Shown one piece after another: positions 44,181 through 53,952 of a stretch of 64,000 bases of DNA. Source of the stretch: an uncultured Blautia sp. (GTDB lineage Bacteria; Bacillota; Clostridia; Lachnospirales; Lachnospiraceae); the NCBI GenBank assembly GCA_900551075.1, contig URVB01000006.1, forward strand, positions 62,001 through 126,000, written 5' to 3'. A program made the translations under genes and the position numbers. The stretch's first letter is position 1; each line of letters starts with the position of its first letter. The notes under the pieces were generated by a model. The model ran no database searches and was not told the origin of the DNA. It was given only the letters and a program-made list of their open reading frames with translations.

Positions 44181-45521
44181 TTAATATTCAACGGTCTCAA
44201 TTCCAAGCATATTTCCAAGAACCTTCAGCTCTTCCATTACATCACCGTAAATCACCACAAAATGCGGTTCCCAGCCATCCCGCACACTTTGGTTTACGAT
44301 TTCCTTCGCCGGATTTTGAGTTTCCACGACCACAGAGGTTCCACAAAACTGTTTCGGCTTGTCCAGGGCCTTTCCGGGCAGGAGGAAGAAACGGAAAGAA
44401 CCGTCCGCTTTTTTTCCGACACGGAATACCGTTACTCTTTCCGCCGGTTTACATCCGAATTCCATGGTGGGACCAATTTTCCGGTTTGGGTGAACGCCAA
44501 TCTGAGCTCCGGTCTTTTCTGATGCAAGAGAGCATGCCGCTGTACCACAGTGCCAGAAGGTAATGGTGTTTTCCGCCTCATCCAGAGAAACCGGATCTCC
44601 GAAGAACACCGGTTTCTGTGTAAGCTGCATTCCCATAAACATGGACAGGGCACCATTTGTATCAGCCTCACAGCCTGCTGCAACTCCCATATCATTCAGC
44701 ATTGCCAGAACTGCACAAACCGGTGTTCCATACTCAACAAAGAAATCCGGCCAGCATCTGGAGGATAAGGCTCCTACATGGTTTTCTGTTACATAATCCT
44801 TATACGCCTTATAGATACCGGCAAATGCTTTCAGATTATTTTCAGGTATATTCTCATATCCTTTTGTTTTGCTTTTAAACTCCTCCAGATAAGGAGCACA
44901 TTCCTCCTCTGTGCAGGCTTTTGCTTTCTCAATAAGCTGACGTGCCTCTATCGATTCCAGTGTCACGCCAAACACGCCGAGCATATCCAGGTCCATGGAA
45001 CGGCCAAAGCCGAAGCCTTCCGGAGTATGTCCAACGGAAACCAGCTTCATTCTGCGCAGAGTTTTTTTCAATTTGGCAGCTTTTATAACAGCCTCTGTTT
45101 TTCTCCTGACCGTTTCCTCTGTGGGAGAGCCGAAAATATATTCAAAATTTCCATCCTTAAAGAACATCATTGCGTTTCCCGCAGAATAAGCTCCCGTCAG
45201 AGAATTCAGACGAAGGCGGCCTCCATCAATTACCGGTTCCCGTAAGGTCCATAAAAGTACCGGGCAATCAAAACGCTTCCTTGCAGCGCTGATATAAGCT
45301 GAGTTTGCAAATGTAATGTTCTGTACAATCATAAGGTCCGGTGTAATTGTGTCCAAAAAAGCCTCCATATCCGGAATGGAAAGAAGCATTTTTTCCGGTA
45401 CTGCAACATTTTTATCCAGTCCCTTTAATAAATCAACGGACTTTTCAAATTCCTTCTGAGCGCTTTCCAGGTGGAAGGTAGGTACTCCTATAGGAATATA
45501 AGCTGCTTGAAATTCTGTCAT
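44181..45521 (-). CDS. L-fucose/L-arabinose isomerase-like protein
   Basis: A 446-residue protein of the fucose/arabinose isomerase fold: IVQNITFANSAYISAARKRFDCPVLLWTLREP, then GVTLESIEARQLIEKA, CEADTNGALSMFMGMQL and HCGTAACSLASEKTG. These enzymes interconvert aldose and ketose with a divalent metal. It is the last gene of the sulfoquinovose operon, just before the terminator. It may isomerise sulfoquinovose itself, or a second sugar, alongside the DUF4867 protein. The sequence does not decide which. Confidence 0.8.
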   Translation of the reverse strand: MTEFQAAYIPIGVPTFHLESAQKEFEKSVDLLKGLDKNVAVPEKMLLSIPDMEAFLDTITPDLMIVQNITFANSAYISAARKRFDCPVLLWTLREPVIDGGRLRLNSLTGAYSAGNAMMFFKDGNFEYIFGSPTEETVRRKTEAVIKAAKLKKTLRRMKLVSVGHTPEGFGFGRSMDLDMLGVFGVTLESIEARQLIEKAKACTEEECAPYLEEFKSKTKGYENIPENNLKAFAGIYKAYKDYVTENHVGALSSRCWPDFFVEYGTPVCAVLAMLNDMGVAAGCEADTNGALSMFMGMQLTQKPVFFGDPVSLDEAENTITFWHCGTAACSLASEKTGAQIGVHPNRKIGPTMEFGCKPAERVTVFRVGKKADGSFRFFLLPGKALDKPKQFCGTSVVVETQNPAKEIVNQSVRDGWEPHFVVIYGDVMEELKVLGNMLGIETVEY

Positions 45522-45552
45522 ATGTAGTTCCTCCTGCTATTCATTATATGGA

Positions 45553-45583
45553 GATGATGGGCATTTCACTGTCCGACATCATC
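45553..45583 (-). other. Intergenic stem-loop in the sulfoquinovose operon
   Basis: GATGATG (45553-45559) pairs with CATCATC (45577-45583), with an inner GGCA/TGTCC extension. It lies between the dihydroxyacetone kinase and isomerase genes. No T-run follows, so it is more likely an mRNA stability element than a terminator. Confidence 0.45.
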
Positions 45584-45597
45584 CAGTCCTTTTATTT

Positions 45598-47358
45598 TTA
45601 TGCTTCATACAATGCCCGGGCAATTTCCGTAAAAATAACACCCAGTGCATAAGCTCCCGCATCGGGATAACCAATGCTTCTCTCCCCTGCTGTTCCGGCT
45701 CTTCCCATTCTGGCAACGATAGTCTCTGTCGCTTTTGCTCCTTCTGCTGCCGCTTTTGCCGCCTCTTTAAAAATATTCAGAATTTCCGTATCCTCACCGG
45801 CACATTTTGTCCATGTGTCTGCACAGGGAACCAGAGCATCGATCAGGGTTTTATCTCCCACAACGGCTCCTCTTCCAAAGGAACGTTCCCCCGTTGCCTG
45901 AATTCCTTTTACCGCTGCCTGCATCATTTCTGCAAATTCTATTGCAGTAAGTACTGTTTTATCACCGGCATATTTTCCGGCCGCACGGAAGGCAGAGCCC
46001 CAGACAGGTCCGGATGCACCGCCACAGTATTCCATAATGACCATAGAGCAGGCACCCAAAAACTCACCGATGGTATTTTTGCTGTCACGAATCATCTCAT
46101 TCCACTGGCGTTTCAGTTGCTTAAAGCCTTTTGCAACGCTCATTCCAAAATCTCCGTCTCCTGCATGGGAGTCAAGCTCGCAGAAAGGAACCTCATTTTT
46201 AATTATGCACTCGCTCATTTTTTCCACGATATAGACAATGTTCTCCAGAGTCACCTGATTCTCCGCCACTGCCGCTGCTGCCCGGTCAGTGACAACATTA
46301 TAATCCGCTTCTTTATTTTCCTCACTGGATGCCCGCATGTTCACATAAGGAATGCTGTCTACATGACCCTGAACCCTGAAGGCCGGTGCCTGGCTCTCCA
46401 AATCCATGAGCAGTTTCAACTGATCGTTCATTTTCATCAAAGTGACAGATGCTCCGAGCATATCAATGCTGGTCATATAGTTGCCAACAAAAGTTCTGTA
46501 AACCTTAATCTGTTTTTCTGCCAGAACACGTGTTACAGCATTATTTAAAAGGTACAGTTCCATAAGCGGGGTGCTGCCAAAGCCATTTACCAGAAGTGTC
46601 ACTTCCTCCTCCGGCTGTACTTTCAGCTCTTCCGTCAGGGAATCCACCATTCTCTGAGCCAGTGCATCTGCGGAAATGATTTTTTCCCTCCGGATTCCCG
46701 GCTCTCCGTGAATCCCCACGCCATACTCCATTTCATCCCCGCCGATTGCAAAGGTAGGAGTTCCTTTGGCCGGAACAGTACAGGAGCTAAATGCAAAACC
46801 AATGCTCCGCACATTTGCGATGGCATTTTCTGCCGCTTCTTTTACCTGAGCAAGGCCATATCCCAGCTCAGAAGCAGCACCTGCCACCTTATGTACCAGA
46901 ACGGTTCCCGCAACACCTCTTCGTCCTACTGTATAAAGACTGTCCCGGACCGCAATGTCATCGTCCACCTTTACATAATCCACCTGGATTCCGTCTTCAC
47001 CCGCCAGATATGCGGCGTTTTTAAAGTTCATCATATCGCCGCTGTAGTTTTTGATAATCAGGAGAACGCCTTTCTCACCGGCGGTTTCTCTGATAGCCTG
47101 GTACACCTGGACCTGGGAAGGAGATGCAAACACATCCCCGCACACTGCTGCATCCAGCATTCCCGCTCCCACAAATCCTGCATGGGCAGGCTCATGGCCA
47201 CTTCCGCCTCCTCCGATCAGGCTTACCTTACTTTTGTTGATTTCTTTCTTTTTGATCACCTTGTATTTCTGAACAAATTCAAGCTCCGGATGGGCCATGG
47301 CAATTCCGTTGCACATTTCAATGACCACCGTTTCCGGCTGATTCATAATTTTTTTCAT
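45598..47358 (-). CDS. ATP-dependent dihydroxyacetone kinase (DhaK-DhaL fusion)
   Basis: A 586-residue two-domain kinase. The DhaK part (about residues 1-330) has GGGGSGHEPAHAG and GIHGEPGI with His217, which binds the substrate covalently. The DhaL part (about 380-586) has the ATP/Mg motif HAGDGDFG and GGASGPVWG. It phosphorylates dihydroxyacetone or glyceraldehyde with ATP. Together with the glycerol dehydrogenase just upstream it can bring glycerol freed from sulfoquinovosyl glycerol into glycolysis as dihydroxyacetone phosphate. Confidence 0.92.
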   Translation of the reverse strand: MKKIMNQPETVVIEMCNGIAMAHPELEFVQKYKVIKKKEINKSKVSLIGGGGSGHEPAHAGFVGAGMLDAAVCGDVFASPSQVQVYQAIRETAGEKGVLLIIKNYSGDMMNFKNAAYLAGEDGIQVDYVKVDDDIAVRDSLYTVGRRGVAGTVLVHKVAGAASELGYGLAQVKEAAENAIANVRSIGFAFSSCTVPAKGTPTFAIGGDEMEYGVGIHGEPGIRREKIISADALAQRMVDSLTEELKVQPEEEVTLLVNGFGSTPLMELYLLNNAVTRVLAEKQIKVYRTFVGNYMTSIDMLGASVTLMKMNDQLKLLMDLESQAPAFRVQGHVDSIPYVNMRASSEENKEADYNVVTDRAAAAVAENQVTLENIVYIVEKMSECIIKNEVPFCELDSHAGDGDFGMSVAKGFKQLKRQWNEMIRDSKNTIGEFLGACSMVIMEYCGGASGPVWGSAFRAAGKYAGDKTVLTAIEFAEMMQAAVKGIQATGERSFGRGAVVGDKTLIDALVPCADTWTKCAGEDTEILNIFKEAAKAAAEGAKATETIVARMGRAGTAGERSIGYPDAGAYALGVIFTEIARALYEA

Positions 47359-47390
47359 ATCCAGCTTACCTTTCCTGTTACGACAGTGCT

Positions 47391-48524
47391 TTACAGAAGT
47401 CCCTGCTTAAAGCTTTTACCAATAGTATCTGCTGTTTTAATAGCTGCTGCAACGCTTTCTGCAGTAACCGGGAAAGGCATTGCATGGATGGATTCCTCCA
47501 AAATGCAGGCTTTCACCGCCACCTCATGCAGCTCCTCATCCGCGATTGTATCTACCCCAATATCCTCGAGGCATACCGGCAGTCCCACTGCTTTGCAGAA
47601 CTCCAGAACCTGGAGGATTTCTTCCATCGGAGCATTTTCAAGAGCAAGCTGTGCCAGGGTACCAAAAGCCACCTTTTCTCCATGGAAATATTTGTGAGTT
47701 CCTTCCAGAATTGTCAGTCCGTCATGGATGGCATGCGCGGCTGCAAGTCCGCCGCTTTCAAAGCCAAGACCGGAAAGAAGGATATTCGTCTCCACAATGT
47801 TTTCCAGAGCAGGGGTAACTGTATTGTTTTCACAGGCCATTTTAGCCTTTACACCATCCTCCAGCAGTGACTCATAGCACAGTGTGGCAAGAGCAAAGGC
47901 CGCTTTTGTTCCCTTGGCCTCCCCGCATAATCCTTCTCTGCAGCCGCAGGGAAGTCCCGCATTCACCTTTGTAAAGGATTTTACATTTGCACGTGCCTCA
48001 AAATAAGTGGACAGGGCATCGCCCATACCGGATACCAGAAAGCGGACCGGTGCGTTTGCGATTACTGTGGTGTCAATCAGAATGACACTGGGACTCTGTT
48101 TAAAATACGCATAGTCGTCAAACGCTCCTTCCTGTGTATATAAAACAGCGGAGTGGCTGGTCGGCGCGTCCGTGGCAGCAATGGTAGGAACAATAATCAG
48201 AGCATCGCCCTCTGCCACACATTTTGCAGTATCGATTGCTTTTCCGCCTCCAAGGCCTATTGTACAGCAGCAGTTTGTTTTCATTGCAAGCTGCTGAAGT
48301 CTTGCCACCTCAGGTCTGGAGCACTCTCCATGAAAACCGCTTTCTACAAAACGGATGCCAAATTTTTCTGCGGTTGCATCCAGTTTTGCCTTTACACGGT
48401 TCACATCATCCGGATGTGCAATGAGCAGTGCGGAATCGCCGAAGGTTTTTACAAAATATCCAAGATTTAAAATTTCGTCCTCGCCCTGAACATATTTAGT
48501 CGGGCAGATAAATGCTTTTCTCAT
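47391..48524 (-). CDS. gldA: Glycerol dehydrogenase family protein
   Basis: A 377-residue iron/zinc polyol dehydrogenase: IGLGGGKAIDTAKCVAE for NAD binding, PTIAATDAPTSHSAVLYT, and metal ligands in SGMGDALSTYFEA, AAHAIHDGLT and HGEKVAFGTL. It oxidises glycerol to dihydroxyacetone, the substrate of the kinase encoded 32 bases downstream. The start at 48524 is used; an ATG at 48545 is possible. The operon position links it to the glycerol half of sulfoquinovosyl glycerol. Confidence 0.9.
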   Translation of the reverse strand: MRKAFICPTKYVQGEDEILNLGYFVKTFGDSALLIAHPDDVNRVKAKLDATAEKFGIRFVESGFHGECSRPEVARLQQLAMKTNCCCTIGLGGGKAIDTAKCVAEGDALIIVPTIAATDAPTSHSAVLYTQEGAFDDYAYFKQSPSVILIDTTVIANAPVRFLVSGMGDALSTYFEARANVKSFTKVNAGLPCGCREGLCGEAKGTKAAFALATLCYESLLEDGVKAKMACENNTVTPALENIVETNILLSGLGFESGGLAAAHAIHDGLTILEGTHKYFHGEKVAFGTLAQLALENAPMEEILQVLEFCKAVGLPVCLEDIGVDTIADEELHEVAVKACILEESIHAMPFPVTAESVAAAIKTADTIGKSFKQGLL

Positions 48525-48573
48525 AATATCCACAATTCCTTTCATTTTTGATTTACCCTTTTTTGTCCGGCTG

Positions 48574-49305
48574 TTACTTCATCAATAAACTGATTCCTGC
48601 AATGAACAGAAGAACATAGGTCAGTTTCATAAACAACAGTTGGCTCATTCGTTTATAAAGCCAGGTTCCAATCGCCATACCGGCAATCAAAAAGGGAATG
48701 GAAATCATCTGTGTCCTTACAAGGCCTGCCGTCCACAGACCGCTTTGTATATCATCAATTAAAATGATGCCGTTAAGTATAATCCAGACAGTGGAGATGG
48801 TTGCCCGAAAGCTCACCTTATCTTTGATGGTTTTAGACAAATATCCAATCAGCAAGGGACCTCCTGACACAAACATTCCATGAGCAACCCCTGAACCAAG
48901 CAAAAGTCCACAGGATTTAACCGGTGACATCGCAGTTTCTTCCTTCCGGGGCCTGAAGAGCTTATAAAATCCGTTTACCGCCAGCAGGATTACAAAAAGC
49001 CCCAGAAGCTTATACAGGACGCTTTCATTTCCGGCAAAAAAGCTTTTGACTGCCATTCCCGCTGCCATACCAACTGCCATGACAATTACAATTTTTTTTA
49101 ATTCTTTCCAGACAACATTTTTGCGGAAAGACACAAATACATAAATTCCCGCCAGAAGCCCCAGGGTATTCAGAACAGGCTTTGCCACATCAAACCCAAC
49201 CAGCATAATTCCGGGAGGCATTGCGAGGATTGTCCCCGCAAAGCCTGTAATTCCCTGAATAATGTTTGTGAGCAATATCACAATGTAAAACAAAATTTCT
49301 CTCAT
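48574..49305 (-). CDS. TauE/SafE family transporter, probable C3-sulfonate exporter
   Basis: A 243-residue membrane protein with 7-8 predicted helices. It has the TauE/SafE repeat pattern (QGITGFAGTILAMPPGIMLVG at the N-terminus, GSGVAHGMFVSGGPLLIGYLSK in the middle). Family members export sulfite, sulfoacetate and related sulfonates. In a transaldolase-type sulfoquinovose operon the natural cargo is dihydroxypropanesulfonate (DHPS), the end product. It starts 3 bases after the GH31 gene. Confidence 0.85.
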   Translation of the reverse strand: MREILFYIVILLTNIIQGITGFAGTILAMPPGIMLVGFDVAKPVLNTLGLLAGIYVFVSFRKNVVWKELKKIVIVMAVGMAAGMAVKSFFAGNESVLYKLLGLFVILLAVNGFYKLFRPRKEETAMSPVKSCGLLLGSGVAHGMFVSGGPLLIGYLSKTIKDKVSFRATISTVWIILNGIILIDDIQSGLWTAGLVRTQMISIPFLIAGMAIGTWLYKRMSQLLFMKLTYVLLFIAGISLLMK

Positions 49306-49308
49306 CTG

Positions 49309-51315
49309 TTATTCCCCATATTTCTTGCGGATTTCTTCAAAGATGTCTGCAAAGCTGCTGTCCTTCCGATAAAAAGCGGGAGTATATCCCATTTCAGCGG
49401 ACACTGTAACATTTCCGCCTTTATATTCTTTTCCGGTCCATAAATGTACCCAGTTATCCGAGGGAAGATAAACCTCCCATTCATGGACATCTTCCCGGTA
49501 TACCGGCGCCACCAGCATATCCCGTCCTAAAAGGTACTGATACTGGATATCATAGGCTTTTTCATCCTCCTCATAGTGGACAAAAAGAGGGCGCTGCACA
49601 GGAAGACCGGTGAGAGAATTCTCTTTTACAAGAGCTTTTGTATATGGGGCAAGCATGGTGTAAATATCTACCAGGCGTGCAAGCTGTTCCATGGCATCTT
49701 CATCATCATAGTATTGGAAATTGGTTTCCGGTCTGTTTCCCTCATGGGTACGCATAACCGGAGTAAACATTGCCATTTCCGCCCATCTTAAAAACAGTTC
49801 CTTTGTCCTTGTATTATCAAACAAGGAGGTATATCCTCCAATGTCGCTGTGTGTTAATCCGCAGCCTGTCATACCGGAGCTCAAAGCCGCACAAATTACC
49901 GTTGCCAGTCCATCGTGGATGGTAAAATCCACCGACTGGTCTCCTGCCCACAGCAGAGTGCAGTATTTCTGGGTTCCCGCACCGCCGGCGCGCATAAAGT
50001 AAACAATCTCGCCCAGCTTTCCGGCTTCCTTCACAGCTTCATAATTACATTTCGCCCACAGAACCGGCCAGTGGTTATGCTCGATCATGGGAGAAAGTCC
50101 ACTGTGCAGTTTGATGTCACCGGTTGGAAGATACTCTCCGAAGTCAGCCATCCATCCGTCTATTCCAATATCTATGGTATATTTACGGATGACATCATCC
50201 TTAAACCAACGGTAGGCATCCGGATTTGTAAGGTCTACAACGCCGCAGTAAAATTCTCCGAAATCCACCAGATACTCACTGCCGTCGGATTTTGTGGCAA
50301 AATATCCTTTTTCCCTGCCTTCCTGGTAGAGGGCACCGTCATTGACAAGATAAGGGTTCACGTATCCAAGGAAACGGATATTCTTTTTCTTGATTTCCCT
50401 GATTTTTTCAGGCAGGCCGGGGTACATTTCCTGATGAAACTTCCAGTCCCACTGGAGCCTTTTTCCAAAGGAAGTTACCCGTTTTCCGCACCAGTCCTGA
50501 CACCAGATTCCGGAAACCTTAATTCCCTTTTCCAGTGTTTTGTCAAGAAGTCCGAAGGAACGCTCATTTCCTCCCTGTACGCCGATGATCAGACCATTGT
50601 AGACCCAGTCCGGCAGCTCCGGCTGTCTTCCGAAATAAGCGGTAATTTTCTCCAGCAGTTCGGTATAGCTGTCTGCTGCCTCAATACGAATCTGTGCCGG
50701 CACCTCCCATATCTGAAGTTCGTGGAAATCCACATTACGGAAATCAAAATCCGCATAAGCGGTAGAATCCACATGAAGATAATATTTCTTTGTGGAAACA
50801 AAGGTGGGCTGAGGATAATTCGTATTATAATAATCACCGCCTGCTTTGTTTTCCACGTCGGAGCGCCATGTTACATAAGTTGTTTTATCACGGCCAACAC
50901 CAGGCTCGGAGGTCCAGATGGGGAAATTGCGTCCCCGCAGATTAAAATAGGACATCTGCTCACCGCAGCCGTAACATTTCTCGTCTTTATCTGCCGCTGT
51001 CCGGAACCAGAAGCGGTTGATCCGGGGATCCTTCCGGGCAAAAGCAATAACTGCCAGAGTCCCCTCCGTCTTTACTGCGGCTTCCAGCTTATCCCCGAAA
51101 ACAAGGCAAAGACTGTTTTCTGTCTCTTTTATTTCTGTAATCCTGAGAGGATACCGTTCCGTAACATAATCTGTAATTTTAAAGTTTCCTCTGTACATAT
51201 CCACCTCTTCTCTGCCCAGCCCTACGTAAATCATAGGACTGGCGGAAGAATGCTCCAGGATTGTTTTTCCGTTATGTGTTAATAAAAAATGGTTTTCACC
51301 TGTGGTCACCTGCAT
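49309..51315 (-). CDS. GH31 sulfoquinovosidase (YihQ-like)
   Basis: A 668-residue GH31 enzyme. GWMADFGEYLPTGD carries the catalytic nucleophile and LTHSDIGGYTS the acid. QDWCGKRVTSFGKRLQWDW contains the Arg-x-x-Trp pair that in E. coli YihQ binds the sulfonate of sulfoquinovose. MRTHEGNRPETNFQY also matches that group. These signatures separate sulfoquinovosidases from ordinary alpha-glucosidases. No signal peptide is seen, so it acts on imported sulfoquinovosyl glycerol, releasing sulfoquinovose and glycerol. Confidence 0.9.
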   Translation of the reverse strand: MQVTTGENHFLLTHNGKTILEHSSASPMIYVGLGREEVDMYRGNFKITDYVTERYPLRITEIKETENSLCLVFGDKLEAAVKTEGTLAVIAFARKDPRINRFWFRTAADKDEKCYGCGEQMSYFNLRGRNFPIWTSEPGVGRDKTTYVTWRSDVENKAGGDYYNTNYPQPTFVSTKKYYLHVDSTAYADFDFRNVDFHELQIWEVPAQIRIEAADSYTELLEKITAYFGRQPELPDWVYNGLIIGVQGGNERSFGLLDKTLEKGIKVSGIWCQDWCGKRVTSFGKRLQWDWKFHQEMYPGLPEKIREIKKKNIRFLGYVNPYLVNDGALYQEGREKGYFATKSDGSEYLVDFGEFYCGVVDLTNPDAYRWFKDDVIRKYTIDIGIDGWMADFGEYLPTGDIKLHSGLSPMIEHNHWPVLWAKCNYEAVKEAGKLGEIVYFMRAGGAGTQKYCTLLWAGDQSVDFTIHDGLATVICAALSSGMTGCGLTHSDIGGYTSLFDNTRTKELFLRWAEMAMFTPVMRTHEGNRPETNFQYYDDEDAMEQLARLVDIYTMLAPYTKALVKENSLTGLPVQRPLFVHYEEDEKAYDIQYQYLLGRDMLVAPVYREDVHEWEVYLPSDNWVHLWTGKEYKGGNVTVSAEMGYTPAFYRKDSSFADIFEEIRKKYGE

Positions 51316-51353
51316 GTCGGCATCCTCCTCATTGTCTGTAATTATTATTTTTC

Positions 51354-53096
51354 TTACTGTTTCGCTTTTTTGCTCATCTCTTTGGTAAAAATCACAACGG
51401 ACACTACAATCAATGCAGCAGTCACCCCAAGAATCAGGGCAATGTTTCTGTTTTCAGCGGCAAGCCCTGCCGGAGAGAACATGAAATACTCATAAACCAG
51501 AACAGATACAAGCCATACCGCAAAGCCCTTTCCGTGATTCCAGGGAGTCATATCATAGCCATCTCCTCTGGCCGCACCCTTATCAAATACTTTTGTATTC
51601 GGAGCAATTTTGCTGCATACAAGAATAATGATCAGCATGATAATAAAGGAAATCGCATAAATATGCATGTAGTTGATGCTTTCAACGGCATTTGTAAAAG
51701 GGCTGTCAATTTTAGCGAAAATAAATTTATAGCAGGCATAGAATACAACATGGAAAGCAGTTGCACAGTATGCACCAAGCCTGGAACCTTTCCTGGAGAA
51801 CATTCCGACCAGAACCATGGTGATAATGGGAATGTTATAAAATCCGGTAAAGCTTCGTCCAAAATCATAAAGTCCTGTGCTTAATACATCTAAAAACGGA
51901 GTAAAAATAATCGCGAAAGCTGCAAATCCCCATCCGATTTTCTTTGCAAATTTAACGGTCTCTTCTTCACCAAGGTCCGGTCTGAAAACCGGTTTGTAAA
52001 TGTCAACCATAAATACAGTGCTGGCCGCATTCAGGAAAGAGTTATATGTGGAAATAATGGAGCCGAATAATGCCGCACAGAAAAGTCCGACCACCGGCCA
52101 GGGCAGAGACCTTGCAACCAGAGTCGGATATGCATAGTCTTTGCTTTCCAGACCCGGAACCAGTCTTGCTGCAATTACACCGGGAAAAACCAAAAGCAGC
52201 GGAACCATCATTTTCAGGAAACCGGAAATCAGCACACCTTTCTGTCCTTCTTTTAAGCTTGCAGCGCCTAATGCTCTCTGAATCAGAACCTGGTTTGTTC
52301 CCCAGTAAAACAGGTTTGCAAGAAGCATGCCAGTGAAAATGCAGGCAAACGGTACGGGATCTGTTTTTCCCCCGATGGCGTTCAGTTTCTCCGGATTAAA
52401 ATTTACGACATCCTGAATACCGGCAAGGAAGCCGCCTCCGTTTAATTTTCCAACTGCAATGAAGCCAAATACCACTACCATTAAAGAACCAATTACCAGG
52501 AGAATACCGTTGATGGTATCAGAAACTGCAACCGCGCGCATACCGCCAAGGACTGCATATAATGCGCCGATGATACCTACCAGTACGATGAGAATGGTCA
52601 GTGCCATACCATCGCTGATTCCAAATACAGCGCCAAGATCAAAAATCTGATTAAAAGCAATAGCGCCGGCATAAAGACAAACCGGAATACCAACTACAAG
52701 ATAGCCTAACAGGAACAGGATAGATACCAGCCTTCTGACGCCTACACCGTATCTTTCTTCCATGAATTCCGGAAGGGTGGTATAACCTTTTTTCAGGTAC
52801 AGGGGCAGGAATACGAATGCCATTACGATGGTTGCAATTACTGCAGTTGCTTCCCATGCCATACCGGACATGTTTGCTGCATAAGACTGTCCCGAAAGAC
52901 CTACCAGGTTTTCTGCGGAAAGGTTTGTCAGAAGCATGGAACCGGCAATAAACGTTCCGCTCAGTCCGCTTCCTGCAAGGAAATACCCCTTTGCAGTTTT
53001 CTGGTCATCAGAGTCTTTTACGATTTTTCCTGAAATTACAGCTACAAACACTGTAAAAAGGATAAAAGTTATTAAAGTAAAACCTAAATGTGCCAT
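51354..53096 (-). CDS. Sodium/solute symporter (SSS family), probable sulfoquinovose importer
   Basis: A 580-residue membrane protein with about 14 predicted helices: AGSGLSGTFIAGSMLLTNLSAENLVGLSG near the N-terminus, LGGMRAVAVSDTINGILL, and WGTNQVLIQRALGAASLKEGQKG. This is the sodium/glucose-symporter layout. GGAGG sets the start at 53096. Placed between the sulfoquinovosidase and isomerase genes, it probably imports sulfoquinovose or its glycerol glycoside. E. coli uses an unrelated carrier type, so cargo is inferred from context. Confidence 0.88.
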   Translation of the reverse strand: MAHLGFTLITFILFTVFVAVISGKIVKDSDDQKTAKGYFLAGSGLSGTFIAGSMLLTNLSAENLVGLSGQSYAANMSGMAWEATAVIATIVMAFVFLPLYLKKGYTTLPEFMEERYGVGVRRLVSILFLLGYLVVGIPVCLYAGAIAFNQIFDLGAVFGISDGMALTILIVLVGIIGALYAVLGGMRAVAVSDTINGILLVIGSLMVVVFGFIAVGKLNGGGFLAGIQDVVNFNPEKLNAIGGKTDPVPFACIFTGMLLANLFYWGTNQVLIQRALGAASLKEGQKGVLISGFLKMMVPLLLVFPGVIAARLVPGLESKDYAYPTLVARSLPWPVVGLFCAALFGSIISTYNSFLNAASTVFMVDIYKPVFRPDLGEEETVKFAKKIGWGFAAFAIIFTPFLDVLSTGLYDFGRSFTGFYNIPIITMVLVGMFSRKGSRLGAYCATAFHVVFYACYKFIFAKIDSPFTNAVESINYMHIYAISFIIMLIIILVCSKIAPNTKVFDKGAARGDGYDMTPWNHGKGFAVWLVSVLVYEYFMFSPAGLAAENRNIALILGVTAALIVVSVVIFTKEMSKKAKQ

Positions 53097-53182
53097 TTTG
53101 CCCTCCTGATTTTGTGTATTTTTACGATTTTTTCTTTCTCTCAATTGTGCTAAAATAAGTACGAAAATAATATTTTCACCGG

Positions 53183-53232
53183 CATCTCCATCGGAATATG
53201 GGTATTGGCGTATTTGTATTTCCGATGGGATG
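53183..53232 (-). other. Long stem-loop before the symporter gene
   Basis: CATCTCCATCGGAA (53183-53196) pairs with TTCCGATGGGATG (53220-53232) apart from one bulge, with a loop of about 23 bases. It sits in the largest gap of the operon (53097-53258), 87 bases before the symporter start. It may tune symporter expression or protect the upstream message. Confidence 0.6.
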
Positions 53233-53258
53233 TCAGTAAGAGAAAAGTTTTGACTTTT

Positions 53259-53927
53259 TTAATAAAAAAGCTCTTTATTTTCTCCGGTGACCCCCGGATG
53301 AGCGCCCTGTCTGATAAGCGGTTCTCTCTGGGGATGCGCAATCACCCATTTATTTTTCTGAAGCAAAAGCACATCTTCGTTTTCAAATTTCCCTTTTTGA
53401 TTTTCCAGTGGTGTATTGGTTCCTTTGGGGAGTATAACGATATCCTTAAATCCTACATCTGTAACTCTGCACGGAGAAAGATGTAAGGTTGTCTGGTACA
53501 TTTCGATTGCTGTACCTTTTTCAACAAAGAATACTCTGGCATTCCAAGGGTGATAAGTATTGCCGCTGATTTCCCAGGTATGTCCGAGAACCAGCATAAA
53601 ATCTGTAACTGCAATATTTATTTCGCTTCCCTTATGGTACTCAAAACCGTTGCAGGTGGTGTTTCTCCCATTACAATACCCGATCTGAATTGGCATTCCA
53701 CCATACAGTGTATTTTGCACCTGCGCTGCTGCCTCCGTCTGTTCCAGCTCCGGAACAGACGGGAAATAGCAGTTTCCGGCTTGGGGAATATCGGTATTTT
53801 CTTCCATGTAGCGGATCATGTCTGTGAAATCATAGCCCTTGACGATACGTCCGTAGCTTTGGAAAATCTCATCCTTGACGCTGTAAATTTCCACATCATT
53901 TTTCTCTCTTAAAATATCAATGTTCAT
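53259..53927 (-). CDS. DUF4867 cupin protein, probable sulfoquinovose isomerase
   Basis: A 222-residue cupin-like protein. FEYHKGSEINIAVTDFMLVLGHTWEI (about residues 96-121) and NTYHPWNARVFFVEKGTAIEMYQTTLH (about 123-149) supply His and Glu suited to a metal site. As I recall, DUF4867 members occur in Firmicutes sulfoquinovose clusters and have been linked to the isomerase step (sulfoquinovose to sulfofructose). I cannot verify this here. The operon also has a fucose-isomerase-like gene, so one of the two may be redundant or act on another sugar. Confidence 0.8.
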   Translation of the reverse strand: MNIDILREKNDVEIYSVKDEIFQSYGRIVKGYDFTDMIRYMEENTDIPQAGNCYFPSVPELEQTEAAAQVQNTLYGGMPIQIGYCNGRNTTCNGFEYHKGSEINIAVTDFMLVLGHTWEISGNTYHPWNARVFFVEKGTAIEMYQTTLHLSPCRVTDVGFKDIVILPKGTNTPLENQKGKFENEDVLLLQKNKWVIAHPQREPLIRQGAHPGVTGENKELFY

Positions 53928-53952
53928 GTTCTGTCATTCCCTTCCGGTGCAA

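Noticed and set aside
46708..47697. 329-codon plus-strand open frame opposite dihydroxyacetone kinase and glycerol dehydrogenase
   Set aside because: It spans the ends of two well-supported minus-strand genes and shows no protein-like motifs.
49915..51282. 455-codon plus-strand open frame opposite the GH31 gene
   Set aside because: It lies wholly antisense to a gene with clear catalytic motifs, has no ribosome binding site and no recognisable domain. It reflects codon bias of the real gene.
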